This document shows, piece by piece, positions 51,862-60,024 of a DNA stretch of 64,000 nucleotides (its first letter is position 1; the number at the start of each line of letters is the position of its first letter). A program made the position numbers and the translations under genes. The stretch is from Pedobacter hiemivivus (GTDB taxonomy: Bacteria; Bacteroidota; Bacteroidia; Sphingobacteriales; Sphingobacteriaceae), in contig NZ_SJSM01000002.1 in assembly GCF_004331685.1 (NCBI RefSeq), forward strand, positions 496,001 through 560,000, in the 5' to 3' direction. Below the pieces are notes generated by a model. The model did not search any database and was not told the DNA's origin. It saw only the letters and a program-made list of their open reading frames with translations.

Positions 51862-53195
51862 TAGCGATTAAAGGACAGACGTTTTCCCGTTTCTTGGGTT
51901 GTGAATCGGCCTTTTTGGTAAGCCAGGTTTCCTGATACAAAAGTGTGTGTAACTTCAGCCTGGAAAGTTTGACCTTCAAAAGGCGACCAGCCACATTTGT
52001 AAAGCACATTTGCTCTGGTTACTTTAAAAGGATCATTAAGATTTACTAGAACCAAATCAGCCCAGTAGCCTTCTCTAATAAAGCCTCTTTTATCTATGTT
52101 AAAGCAGGTAGCAACGTTGTGAGCGGTTTTTTCGGCTATTTGCGTTAAGGATATTTTATTTTGGTGGTACATTTCGAAAAGTGCTGGTAGGGCATGTTGT
52201 ACTAATGGTCCGCCTGATGGAGCCTGTAAATAAGGTTGTTCCTTTTCTGCTATAGTATGCGGGGCGTGGTCAGTAGCGATAATGTCGATATAGCCATCTA
52301 GCACACCTTTTAGAATGCCGGCTTTATCTGTTGCAGTTTTAACAGCTGGGTTCCATTTTATCCAGTTGCCTTTTGTTGCATAATCCTGATCGTCAAACCA
52401 CAAATGGTGTACGCAGGCTTCAGCAGTTATTCTTTTATCCGCAAGCGGTGTTTTATTGTCAAAAAGTGAAACCTCTTTTGCTGTGGAAATATGTAAAATG
52501 TGCAGACGTGTCTGGTATCTTTTTGCTAGTTCTACTGCCATTGAAGAAGATTTATAGCATGCTTCGGCACTACGGATGAGCGGGTGCATATCAATTGTAA
52601 TGTTCTCGCCGTATTTTTCTTTGTATTCGGCAAGGTTACGTTGTATGGTCTGCTCATCTTCGCAATGTGTAGCAACCAACATTGGCGCTTCTTTAAAGAT
52701 GTTTTCTAATACTTTCTCATTGTCAACCAGCATATTTCCGGTAGATGAGCCCATGAATACCTTAATCCCGCAAACATTTTTAGGATCTGTTTTCAGTACT
52801 TCTTCCAGGTTATTGTTGGAAGCTCCCATAAAAAAGGAGTAGTTCGCCAGGGACATTTCTGATGCGATGGCATATTTATCTGCTAATAATTCTTGGGTTA
52901 GCGTATTGGGTACAGTGTTGGGCATCTCCATAAAAGAGGTGATCCCACCGGCTACTGCAGCCATGCTTTCCGTAAAGATATCGGCCTTATGTGTTAAACC
53001 CGGTTCTCTGAAGTGTACCTGGTCATCAATCATTCCAGGGAAAAGGTGTAAGCCTTCTGCATTGATCTCCTGATCAGCAGGAGTATCGATGTTTGGAGCG
53101 ATCTTTTCTATAAGTCCGTTTTTGATGAGTAGGTCGGCAACAATAATTTGCCCTTCATTTACAATTGAAGCTGCTTTTATCAGAATGGTGTTCAT
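51861..53195 (-). CDS. pyrC: Dihydroorotase
   Basis: 444 residues, class I amidohydrolase fold. The N-terminal metal motif is IDDQVHFREPG (about residues 56-66), where the first His of the usual DxHxH is Gln. Later metal residues are in ATHCEDE, LHILHIS and the catalytic Asp in IATDHAPHT. It cyclises carbamoyl-aspartate to dihydroorotate in pyrimidine synthesis. The DDQVHFREP form is, as I recall, normal for Bacteroidota dihydroorotases, so I take the enzyme as active. It is first in a pair with DUF3810. Confidence 0.92.
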   Translation of the reverse strand: MNTILIKAASIVNEGQIIVADLLIKNGLIEKIAPNIDTPADQEINAEGLHLFPGMIDDQVHFREPGLTHKADIFTESMAAVAGGITSFMEMPNTVPNTLTQELLADKYAIASEMSLANYSFFMGASNNNLEEVLKTDPKNVCGIKVFMGSSTGNMLVDNEKVLENIFKEAPMLVATHCEDEQTIQRNLAEYKEKYGENITIDMHPLIRSAEACYKSSSMAVELAKRYQTRLHILHISTAKEVSLFDNKTPLADKRITAEACVHHLWFDDQDYATKGNWIKWNPAVKTATDKAGILKGVLDGYIDIIATDHAPHTIAEKEQPYLQAPSGGPLVQHALPALFEMYHQNKISLTQIAEKTAHNVATCFNIDKRGFIREGYWADLVLVNLNDPFKVTRANVLYKCGWSPFEGQTFQAEVTHTFVSGNLAYQKGRFTTQETGKRLSFNR

Positions 53196-53239
53196 GGTTC
53201 AAACTTAAATAAAATATTCTTTATCTTTCTCTTTCGTGG

Positions 53240-53312
53240 TCCTGAAATAAACCGCGCAACGCTCTTGATGACAATAGGTAAAATAAGTACTACTGAAAAA
53301 TTCAGGATGACG
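53240..53312. repeat. Decayed copy of the inverted repeat element at 18479-18571
   Basis: TCCTGAAATAAA (53240-53251) and ATTCAGGATGACG (53300-53312) match consecutive parts of one arm of the 18479-18571 element, but are split by about 48 unrelated nt. The pattern suggests an insertion or decay of an older copy. Confidence 0.5.
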
Positions 53313-53351
53313 TGGTGGCTAAATACAAGGAGCTAGTAAATAAATTTTGTC

Positions 53352-53359
53352 TATTTTTG
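53352..53359 (+). promoter_or_regulatory. -7 box directly before the helicase start codon
   Basis: TATTTTTG is an exact TAnnTTTG ending 4 nt before the ATG at 53364, so the mRNA would be leaderless. No clear -33 TTTG is present. Confidence 0.45.
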
Positions 53360-53363
53360 CAAA

Positions 53364-54692
53364 ATGGCCAAGAAATTCGAGGAATTTAACCTCAACAGGC
53401 AAATACTAAACGCTGTAGCGGATGCAGGGTTTACTACTGCTACCCCAATACAGGAAAAAGCAATTGCACCAGTGTTATCCGGACAGGATATTTTTGGAAT
53501 TGCTGAAACAGGAACCGGAAAAACTGCTGCTTATTTGTTACCTATTTTAATGCAGTTGAAGTATGCCCAAGGGGATGCGGCACGTGCATTGATTTTAGCA
53601 CCAACCAGGGAACTGGCTATGCAAATCGCAGAACACGCAAAGATGTTTTCTACTTATACAGATTTACGTTCTGTTGTGGTATTTGGCGGTATCGGCCCTA
53701 AAACTCAAATTGAGCAAATCAAAGCTGGAGTGGATATTATCATCGCTACACCAGGTAGATTCCTTGATATCTATTTAGCTGGACACATCAATACCCAATA
53801 CTTAAAGTTTTTGGTATTAGATGAAGCGGATAAAATGATGGATATGGGCTTTATTGGTTCTATACATAGGATTTTGGAAATTGTTCCGCGTCGCAGACAG
53901 AACCTATTGTTCTCTGCTACGATGAGTGATCTGGTACAGAAAATAGCTGGTGATTTCTTGAAGAATCCAACCATTATTGAGGTTGGCGCACAGGCTACAC
54001 CTGCTGCAACAGTTACACAGGTATTGTACGAGGTGCCTAATTTTAAAACAAAGATCAATTTATTGCAACACTTATTGAAAAATGATGAGGAGGTTAAACG
54101 ACTGATCATTTTCTGTAAGACTAAAACAGTTGCGGATAATATATATAGCTTTATTACCCGTCGTTTTGGTGAAGAGGTAGTAAGGGTTATTCATGCTAAC
54201 AAGGGGCAAAATACCAGAATCAATTCCATTAATGCTTTTAAAGAAGGTAATGTAAGGGTGTTGGTTGCTACAGATGTGGCTTCGAGAGGTATTGATGTAA
54301 CTGAGGTTAGTCATGTGATCAACTTTGATGTGCCTATCATTATTGAAGATTATGTACATAGGATTGGCAGAACGGGAAGGGCTTACGCTAAAGGTGATGC
54401 CTTAACTTTCTGTAGCCCTGCTGAGAAATATTACATTGAGAAAATACAGAAATTGATTAGACAAGAGATTCCTGTTGTACCTTTGCCTGCCGAAGTTTTT
54501 GTGGAGGAAACTCCTTACGAAGAGAAACAGGCTATTGCGCGTGCTATTGATGATCAGAAGCGTAGAGAGGATCCTGAATTTAAAGGGGCTTTCCACGAGA
54601 AAAAACATGCTGCAGCTATAGCTAATGCAGCAAGGAATAAAACCAATAAGCAGCCGAACTGGAAGAAAAAGAAGTTTAAAAGTAAGAAGTAA
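53364..54692 (+). CDS. DEAD-box RNA helicase
   Basis: 442 residues. Helicase motifs: Q motif near FTTATPIQEKAI, I AETGTGKT (about 51-58), Ia APTRELAMQ, II LDEAD (about 150-154), III SAT, V DVASRGIDV, VI HRIGRTGRA. The C-terminal about 60 residues are lysine-rich and unstructured, as in RhlE-type helicases. It unwinds structured RNA in ribosome assembly, decay or cold response. The predicted transcript is leaderless; a small membrane gene follows after 6 nt, so this may lead an operon with gldC. Confidence 0.93.
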   Translation: MAKKFEEFNLNRQILNAVADAGFTTATPIQEKAIAPVLSGQDIFGIAETGTGKTAAYLLPILMQLKYAQGDAARALILAPTRELAMQIAEHAKMFSTYTDLRSVVVFGGIGPKTQIEQIKAGVDIIIATPGRFLDIYLAGHINTQYLKFLVLDEADKMMDMGFIGSIHRILEIVPRRRQNLLFSATMSDLVQKIAGDFLKNPTIIEVGAQATPAATVTQVLYEVPNFKTKINLLQHLLKNDEEVKRLIIFCKTKTVADNIYSFITRRFGEEVVRVIHANKGQNTRINSINAFKEGNVRVLVATDVASRGIDVTEVSHVINFDVPIIIEDYVHRIGRTGRAYAKGDALTFCSPAEKYYIEKIQKLIRQEIPVVPLPAEVFVEETPYEEKQAIARAIDDQKRREDPEFKGAFHEKKHAAAIANAARNKTNKQPNWKKKKFKSKK

Positions 54693-54698
54693 AGAAGA

Positions 54699-54974
54699 TT
54701 GAAAGTAAAACTTACCCCGCTTAATATCGTTTCGGCTTTGGCCCTGGTTATTGCTGTGATGGTATTGCTTAATAAAAAAGATAGCGGACCTCAACATGTA
54801 GATGTTACCTGGCTGCTTTCTGGGTTTTGCTTTTTGACAGCTATCATTGCTTTTATATCTGATCAGATCTTTAGAAAGTTTATTCCAAGCCTTAAAAAAC
54901 TATGGGTAATTGAAGGCGTCTTAATCGTCTTCATCGTCATTTTAATATTTATAATAAAAGTTAGTATAATATAA
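54699..54974 (+). CDS. Small membrane protein upstream of gldC
   Basis: 91 residues from a TTG start, three hydrophobic helices (about 8-24, 37-55, 69-90). No family recognised. It lies 6 nt after the helicase and shares its last base with the start of gldC, so translation is coupled. Possibly a membrane partner of the gld system, but no direct evidence. Confidence 0.65.
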   Translation: MKVKLTPLNIVSALALVIAVMVLLNKKDSGPQHVDVTWLLSGFCFLTAIIAFISDQIFRKFIPSLKKLWVIEGVLIVFIVILIFIIKVSII

Positions 54975-55309
54975 TGAAACAAGCAGAAATCAAAATCACA
55001 GTTCAACTGGATGACAATAATGTGCCAGACAATATCCTTTGGGAATCTACAGATGCCGAAACTAAAGAACAAGTACCTGTAAAATCTATGATGTTAGCAC
55101 TTTGGGATCATAACTATAAAAACTCAATGCGTATTGATTTGTGGACTAAAGATATGCCTGTTGATGAGATGAAGCGTTTTTTCTATGAGACCTTGCAAAC
55201 TATGGGTGATAGCTTCTTAAAGGCTACTGGCGAGAACCTAATCGTAGAAGATTTGCGTGATTATTGTGCGCATTTTGCCGATAAAATGGGTATCAATACA
55301 CAGGGGTAA
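54974..55309 (+). CDS. gldC: Gliding motility protein GldC
   Basis: 111 residues, equal to the known GldC length, soluble with no signal peptide. Features of the family: EIKITVQLDDNNVPDNILWEST at the start (key residues I, V, LD, N, P, I, W), SMMLALWDH in the middle, RIDLWTKDM, and GDSFLKATG near the end. In Flavobacterium GldC is needed for gliding and works with GldB; gldB is not adjacent here. It overlaps both flanking small membrane genes by one base. Confidence 0.88.
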   Translation: MKQAEIKITVQLDDNNVPDNILWESTDAETKEQVPVKSMMLALWDHNYKNSMRIDLWTKDMPVDEMKRFFYETLQTMGDSFLKATGENLIVEDLRDYCAHFADKMGINTQG

Positions 55310-55710
55310 TGATAAAAATTCAGGGGATTGTAGGTGCCATCATTATGGCTATTGGTGGCATGTGTCCACTGGTGCGTGTACCTATTTTAGGAAACTGGAA
55401 TTATTTTCAGGTAGATCAAACGTTGGCAATTACTTTTTATATACTGGTTGTAATTGGTTTGATTGGCGCATTTAAAGAAAAAGCGGGTTTAGTGAAATTT
55501 GCAGGATGGGCAGTTATTGCTTTGGTGGTACTTTCTCTTGCTGGTATTCAGTTTAAAACAATGGAATCATTTGGCTTCCTTCATTTTAAAAAGCTGGTTA
55601 GCTTTGCCTCTGGTTTAGTGAAGTTTAAATGGGGATGGTTTGTGATATTGGCCGGAGCAACGGTTATGATTACGGTTAGAAGACCGAAATTGGTTAGTTT
55701 AAATCGCTAA
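55309..55710 (+). CDS. Small membrane protein downstream of gldC
   Basis: 133 residues, four hydrophobic helices (about 5-20, 36-52, 62-78, 103-122). I do not recognise the family. The start codon overlaps the gldC stop (TAATG), and its 3' end overlaps the convergent DUF421 gene by 17 nt. Together with 54699 it flanks gldC with two membrane proteins in one transcript. Confidence 0.65.
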   Translation: MIKIQGIVGAIIMAIGGMCPLVRVPILGNWNYFQVDQTLAITFYILVVIGLIGAFKEKAGLVKFAGWAVIALVVLSLAGIQFKTMESFGFLHFKKLVSFASGLVKFKWGWFVILAGATVMITVRRPKLVSLNR

Positions 55711-56209
55711 GCGATTTGTGTTTTCTTTTTCGTTTGTATTGAGTTTGTTTTAAGCTATCGTCTCCGCTAATGATGCTGATGTTTCCATCGGCTTCCATAA
55801 TGGCAAGCTTTACATCCTTATATTTTTCTATACCATGCTCCCTGATGGCTTCCTGGAGTTCTTCATTGGTGATGCCAAGTTTGCTGAGTTTTGCAAAGTC
55901 TAGGTTGCCATTGTGAATTAGAATTTCAGGCTTTTCTGAGATCAGGTTTCTGAATTTTTCGTTCTTAAACATCAGCTTTTTTAGCAGATAATTTAGCGCA
56001 AATAATACTGCAGCAGCAACCAGTCCACCCAAAAGGCTGGTGTTGCTGCCTACCATAGCATTCTGTACCGCATTACTGATGAGTAGGATTAAAACTACAT
56101 CGGTAGTGTTTAACTGCGAAAGTTCTTTTTTGCCGGTCAAGCGGATCGCTACAAGCATGAAGGCGTATACTGCCAGACTTCTTAATACAATGTCGAGATA
56201 TTCGTTCAT
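55694..56209 (-). CDS. DUF421 (YetF-like) membrane protein
   Basis: 171 residues. Three N-terminal membrane helices followed by a soluble domain with the DUF421 pattern: AIRLTGKKELSQLNTTDVVLILLISNAVQNAMVG at the start (key residues R, GK, L, D, N, Q) and KPEILIHNGNLD after the helices. Function of the family is unknown; some members take part in spore or envelope processes. Convergent with the gldC cluster. Confidence 0.9.
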   Translation of the reverse strand: MNEYLDIVLRSLAVYAFMLVAIRLTGKKELSQLNTTDVVLILLISNAVQNAMVGSNTSLLGGLVAAAVLFALNYLLKKLMFKNEKFRNLISEKPEILIHNGNLDFAKLSKLGITNEELQEAIREHGIEKYKDVKLAIMEADGNISIISGDDSLKQTQYKRKRKHKSLSDLN

Positions 56210-56227
56210 TTGTCTAAAATTTAGCCA

Positions 56228-56719
56228 TTAAAATCTTAAAGTCATTTGGCCTTGTTGGCTAATCTCCCGTTCATGATCCAGCAGCCATTGTTTGCGCCAT
56301 AATTCGCCAGCATAACCAACAAGTTTACCATTGCTACCAATTACGCGGTGGCAGGGAATGATGATTGCCAGATCATTTTTTCCATTTGCAGCCGCGATAG
56401 CCCGTATGGCAAGTACATTATTTAATTGGGTAGAGAACTGCAGATAGGAAATCGTTGTTCCGTATTTAATCGTAGTGAGTTCCTGCCATACTATTTGTTG
56501 AAAATCTGTTCCGCTTTGGCTAATTGGTAGGTTGAAGGATTGACGTTTTCCTTCGAAATATTCGGCCAATTGCAAGCCGGCAAGCTTTGTAACTTTGTTT
56601 TCCGTTAAACCTGAGGCGTCTGTCTTCTTAAAGGTGATCTTGTTTACAAAGTCATCATCTGCAAAAATGCTTAGCTCACCTATCGGGCTATCTACGATTG
56701 TACAATATTGATTTGCCAT
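56228..56719 (-). CDS. ogt: Methylated-DNA-protein-cysteine methyltransferase
   Basis: 163 residues from the ATG at 56717-56719 (MANQYCTIVDSPIG), the usual start; an earlier in-frame ATG adds 11 residues not seen in the family. The active site is Cys in IPCHRVIG (about 128-135), with the helix-turn-helix arginine region TTISYLQFS and AIAAANGKND before it. It transfers the methyl group from O6-methylguanine to itself. It lies 18 nt after the DUF421 start on the same strand. Confidence 0.93.
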   Translation of the reverse strand: MANQYCTIVDSPIGELSIFADDDFVNKITFKKTDASGLTENKVTKLAGLQLAEYFEGKRQSFNLPISQSGTDFQQIVWQELTTIKYGTTISYLQFSTQLNNVLAIRAIAAANGKNDLAIIIPCHRVIGSNGKLVGYAGELWRKQWLLDHEREISQQGQMTLRF

Positions 56720-56803
56720 TATAATACAATGATATGAATATTTAGCTGACAATATGTAAATTAAGAAAAGCTAACTTGATCAACTTATTGGAACCACCAA
56801 ATT

Positions 56804-58216
56804 ATGATATTGACCATTACAAACCATTTGAAAAAGCAGCTTTTTGGCGCTTGTAGCCTTCTTCTAATTTTAATGTTAAGCAATCCTGCGGCCAGTTTTG
56901 CGAAGACAATTACCGTTGCTTCGTTAGCTGAGTTACAAAAGGCGATTGATAATGCTGTTGCCGGAGATGTAATCTTGCTGAAGAACGGTGTTTATACCAC
57001 TACGGATAATATTGTCGTGAAAAGTAAAGGAACCGCGGCTAAACCGATTACGATTGCTGCTGAAACGATTGCTGGAGCAGAAATAAATGGAACGGGTGGC
57101 TTGAGTATTCAAAACCCAGCAACTTATGTAATTATACGTGGGTTTAAGTTTACAAATGCATCTGGTAAAAATGAAATAGCAGCCGGAAGCAGTTTTTGCC
57201 AATGGACAAGGAATATTTTTGAAACGGTGGGTGAAGGTAATTACTTATCCATTATTGGAAATGACCATCAGGTTGACTACAATACTTTTCAGAATAAAAA
57301 TGCTTTGGGTAAGTTTATTGGCGTTAGGGGAGTAGGTAAACAGATAGCGGAGCGATTGTGGATTCACCACAATTATTTCCACAATTTTTCTAAACAAACT
57401 GGAAATGGGGCAGAGGCTGTACAGTTTGGTTTAAGTGGTTTTAGTCTTTCCTCGAGCAACAGTGTTTTTGAATATAACTTGTTTGAGAACTGCGAGGGGG
57501 AAAATGAGTTGCTTTCGGTTAAATCGTCTGCGGTAACAATTCGGTATAATACTGTCCGTGATTGCAAAGCTCAAATGACCTTAAGACATGGTAATTTTGA
57601 TAAAGTGTATGGTAACTATTTCACCAAAACACCTGGATTACGGATTTTTGGGGATGACCATATTATTTATAGTAATTATTTTGAGGATTGTAATGTGGCA
57701 ATTAACATTGGTAATGGTGGTGCTGAAGTGGCTGATGGTGCTCCACTTACTTCTCATGATCGCCCTGATAGGATTTTAATTGCCTTTAATACATTGGTAA
57801 ACAATAAAAATAATATCAGTTTAACGCCTAGAACACCAATTGGTTTGGGTGCAACATCGGTAACTATTGCTAATAATTTAATTCAGGGTGGTGAGGATGC
57901 TGTTTCTATAAATGGTCCATTTGCTAATCCAAAATGGGAAGGTAACGTTATTTATAAGGTTAAAGGTCCGGGAAGTATACCCGAAGGTGCTTATAAAATT
58001 CTGGACCCTAAATTGGTTCGCAATGCTACGGGAACATTCCATCTTCAAGGAGCTAATCCAGCTTTAAATGTTGTTGGTGATTATCCATTAATTACTGTTG
58101 ATATGGATGGGCAAGTTCGTAAACAGCCGCTACAGGTTGGTGCTGACCAGATTTCTAAAGCTCCTGTTGTTGCTAGGATTTTGACACCGGAGTTAGTTGG
58201 ATATAAAGCGAAATAG
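56804..58216 (+). CDS. Polysaccharide lyase family 6 (alginate lyase / chondroitinase B-like)
   Basis: 470 residues with an N-terminal signal (LFGACSLLLILMLSNPAASFA) and a parallel beta-helix. The PL6 active-site segments are visible: CEGENELLSVKSS (about 226-238) with Ca2+-binding glutamates and the catalytic Lys, and TLRHGNFDKVYGN (about 255-267) with the catalytic Arg. It cleaves uronic-acid-containing polymers such as alginate or chondroitin by beta-elimination in the periplasm. No other lyase or alginate genes are adjacent, so the substrate cannot be named. Confidence 0.88.
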   Translation: MILTITNHLKKQLFGACSLLLILMLSNPAASFAKTITVASLAELQKAIDNAVAGDVILLKNGVYTTTDNIVVKSKGTAAKPITIAAETIAGAEINGTGGLSIQNPATYVIIRGFKFTNASGKNEIAAGSSFCQWTRNIFETVGEGNYLSIIGNDHQVDYNTFQNKNALGKFIGVRGVGKQIAERLWIHHNYFHNFSKQTGNGAEAVQFGLSGFSLSSSNSVFEYNLFENCEGENELLSVKSSAVTIRYNTVRDCKAQMTLRHGNFDKVYGNYFTKTPGLRIFGDDHIIYSNYFEDCNVAINIGNGGAEVADGAPLTSHDRPDRILIAFNTLVNNKNNISLTPRTPIGLGATSVTIANNLIQGGEDAVSINGPFANPKWEGNVIYKVKGPGSIPEGAYKILDPKLVRNATGTFHLQGANPALNVVGDYPLITVDMDGQVRKQPLQVGADQISKAPVVARILTPELVGYKAK

Positions 58217-58224
58217 TATCTTTG
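58194..58224 (+). promoter_or_regulatory. Promoter of ccmB inside the end of the PL6 gene
   Basis: GTTG (58194-58197, one mismatch from TTTG), 19 nt, then TATCTTTG (58217-58224, exact). The -7 box immediately follows the PL6 stop and precedes the ccmB ATG by 7 nt. Confidence 0.5.
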
Positions 58225-58231
58225 CGGCTGA

Positions 58232-58891
58232 ATGAATTTAGGAAGCCAGGTAAAACACTTAGTTAAAAAGGAATTGCTGCTGGAGTGGCGCTCGAAATAT
58301 GCCTTAAACGGCGTGCTTTTGTATGTCGTTTCTACAGTTTTTGTATGTTTCTTGTCCTTTGTAAGTGTTGATATCATTACCTGGAATGCCTTGTTTTGGA
58401 TTATTATGCTTTTTGCATCCATAAACGCAGTTTCAAAGAGTTTTTTGCAGGAAAGTAAAGGCCGGCAATTATATATTTATACCATCGCAAGTCCGATTGC
58501 ATTGATTATCAGTAAAACGCTTTATAATGTATTACTGATGGTCGTGCTTACAGTTATTGCGCTAATCTTTCACATGATGGTATTTGGTCGTACACCTCAG
58601 GATCTACCCATGTACTTTTTGGCTACGGTTTTAGGTAGTCTGAGTTTTTCAACCATCTTTACTATGATCTCTGCCATTGCATCTAAAGCTGGTAACGGTG
58701 GAATGTTGATGGCTATCCTTGGCTTTCCCATCATAATTCCTGTGCTGGTCGTGTTAATTAAGCTTACAAAAAATGCAATTGACGGGCTAGATCGAAGCGT
58801 AAGTTGGGACGAGGTAGGGATACTCCTGGTGATCAACGTATTGGTGATGGCCGTGTCTTTATTACTTTTCCCTTATTTGTGGAGGGATTAA
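58232..58891 (+). CDS. ccmB: Haem exporter subunit CcmB
   Basis: 219 residues with six membrane helices. The N-terminus KKELLLEWRSKYALNG and FLQESKGRQLYIYTIASP (key residues E, R, P) are typical of CcmB, the permease of the ABC transporter for cytochrome c maturation. It starts 15 nt after the PL6 lyase, to which it is unrelated; the next gene starts directly after its stop. No ccmC is seen in this window. Confidence 0.9.
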   Translation: MNLGSQVKHLVKKELLLEWRSKYALNGVLLYVVSTVFVCFLSFVSVDIITWNALFWIIMLFASINAVSKSFLQESKGRQLYIYTIASPIALIISKTLYNVLLMVVLTVIALIFHMMVFGRTPQDLPMYFLATVLGSLSFSTIFTMISAIASKAGNGGMLMAILGFPIIIPVLVVLIKLTKNAIDGLDRSVSWDEVGILLVINVLVMAVSLLLFPYLWRD

Positions 58892-59227
58892 ATGAACGAA
58901 TATCTTTTCTCTTACGGTACGCTACAAAAAGATAAAGTCCAACTGGAGACCTTTGGTCGGTTATTGAAAGGTTCGAAAGATACTTTAAATGGTTATAAGC
59001 TTTCGACTATTGTAATCGTGGACGAAGATGTGCTTGCTACAAGTGGCCAGGAAATTCATCTTCTGGCGATACCATCTGAAATACCAAATGATCGTATTGA
59101 TGGTGTGATTTTCGAAATTACAGATAAAGAACTGCTGGCAGCGGATGGCTACGAGACTGATGCTTATCAAAGAGTCAAACTGCAGTTCGAATCTGGGAAA
59201 GAAGCCTGGATTTATATTGCATCCTAA
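58892..59227 (+). CDS. Gamma-glutamylcyclotransferase-like protein
   Basis: 111 residues with the AIG2/GGCT fold. The signature FSYGTLQ is at residues 6-12, and the catalytic Glu is in ADGYETDAY (about 84-92, Glu near 88). Such enzymes release 5-oxoproline from gamma-glutamyl peptides or amines. The gene starts directly after the ccmB stop, so they are co-transcribed; the functional link is unknown. Confidence 0.85.
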   Translation: MNEYLFSYGTLQKDKVQLETFGRLLKGSKDTLNGYKLSTIVIVDEDVLATSGQEIHLLAIPSEIPNDRIDGVIFEITDKELLAADGYETDAYQRVKLQFESGKEAWIYIAS

Positions 59228-59343
59228 TTTTATCTAGATAACTTCTTGTAATACGCTAAAAAAAAATCACCTCTAAAAGATTTGAAATTTTAGAAATGCT
59301 GATTTAAATATGTAATATTGATGTTACTTTCTGATCATAATTA

Positions 59344-59934
59344 ATGTTGCATAAGTTACCCGAAAATGAAAATGAATTACTTGCCAAAGTTGCAAGTGGG
59401 GATACTCATGCCTTCTCCATTATTTATAACGCCTATAGAAAACGAATATATACAATTGCACTGCAGTATCTTCATGCTGAGATGCAGGCTGAAGATGCAG
59501 TACAGGAAATTTTCCTGAAGCTATGGCGTTTAGAGGACAATCTAACAAATATAAGGAATCTGGAAGCCTATCTTCTTCAGCTTACCAAATACAAATGTTT
59601 GAATATGATGCGCCGACAGAATTTGGAGAATTTACATATTGAACCATTGCATGAAGGATTTGAATATGCTGATTCTGATACAGAAGACCAGATTTTATTA
59701 AATGATACCAGAAAAATTGTAAATGAGGGTATTGCCATGCTGCCCCCTAAACAAAAACTTGTTTATCAACTTTGCCGCATGCAGGACCTTAAATATGAAA
59801 AAGTGGGAGAAAAGCTAAATATATCACCCGAAACCGTGCGCTCTCACCTAAAATTAGCACTGAAATCTTTGCGCGCACATATCAGCATGCATACGGATTT
59901 GACCATTTTACTTATTTTATTTAAAATAATTTAG
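59344..59934 (+). CDS. ECF-type RNA polymerase sigma factor
   Basis: 196 residues. Region 2 (about 22-90) has AFSIIYNAYRKRIYTIAL and AEDAVQEIFLKLW; region 4 (about 135-185) has MLPPKQKLVYQLCRMQDLKYEKVGEKLNISPETVRSHL with the usual helix-turn-helix (residues quoted only as key features). It is the FecI-like sigma that pairs with the FecR protein 90 nt downstream and, through it, with a TonB-linked receptor. The C-terminus has an extra hydrophobic tail (LTILLILFKII). Confidence 0.93.
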   Translation: MLHKLPENENELLAKVASGDTHAFSIIYNAYRKRIYTIALQYLHAEMQAEDAVQEIFLKLWRLEDNLTNIRNLEAYLLQLTKYKCLNMMRRQNLENLHIEPLHEGFEYADSDTEDQILLNDTRKIVNEGIAMLPPKQKLVYQLCRMQDLKYEKVGEKLNISPETVRSHLKLALKSLRAHISMHTDLTILLILFKII

Positions 59935-60024
59935 TTTTTCATTGCCCGCTTTACACATTTCAAGTGTCTTTATTATTAGAGGCCGGTTATTTTTATAACA
60001 GAAGGCTAAATAAATATATAGGGA

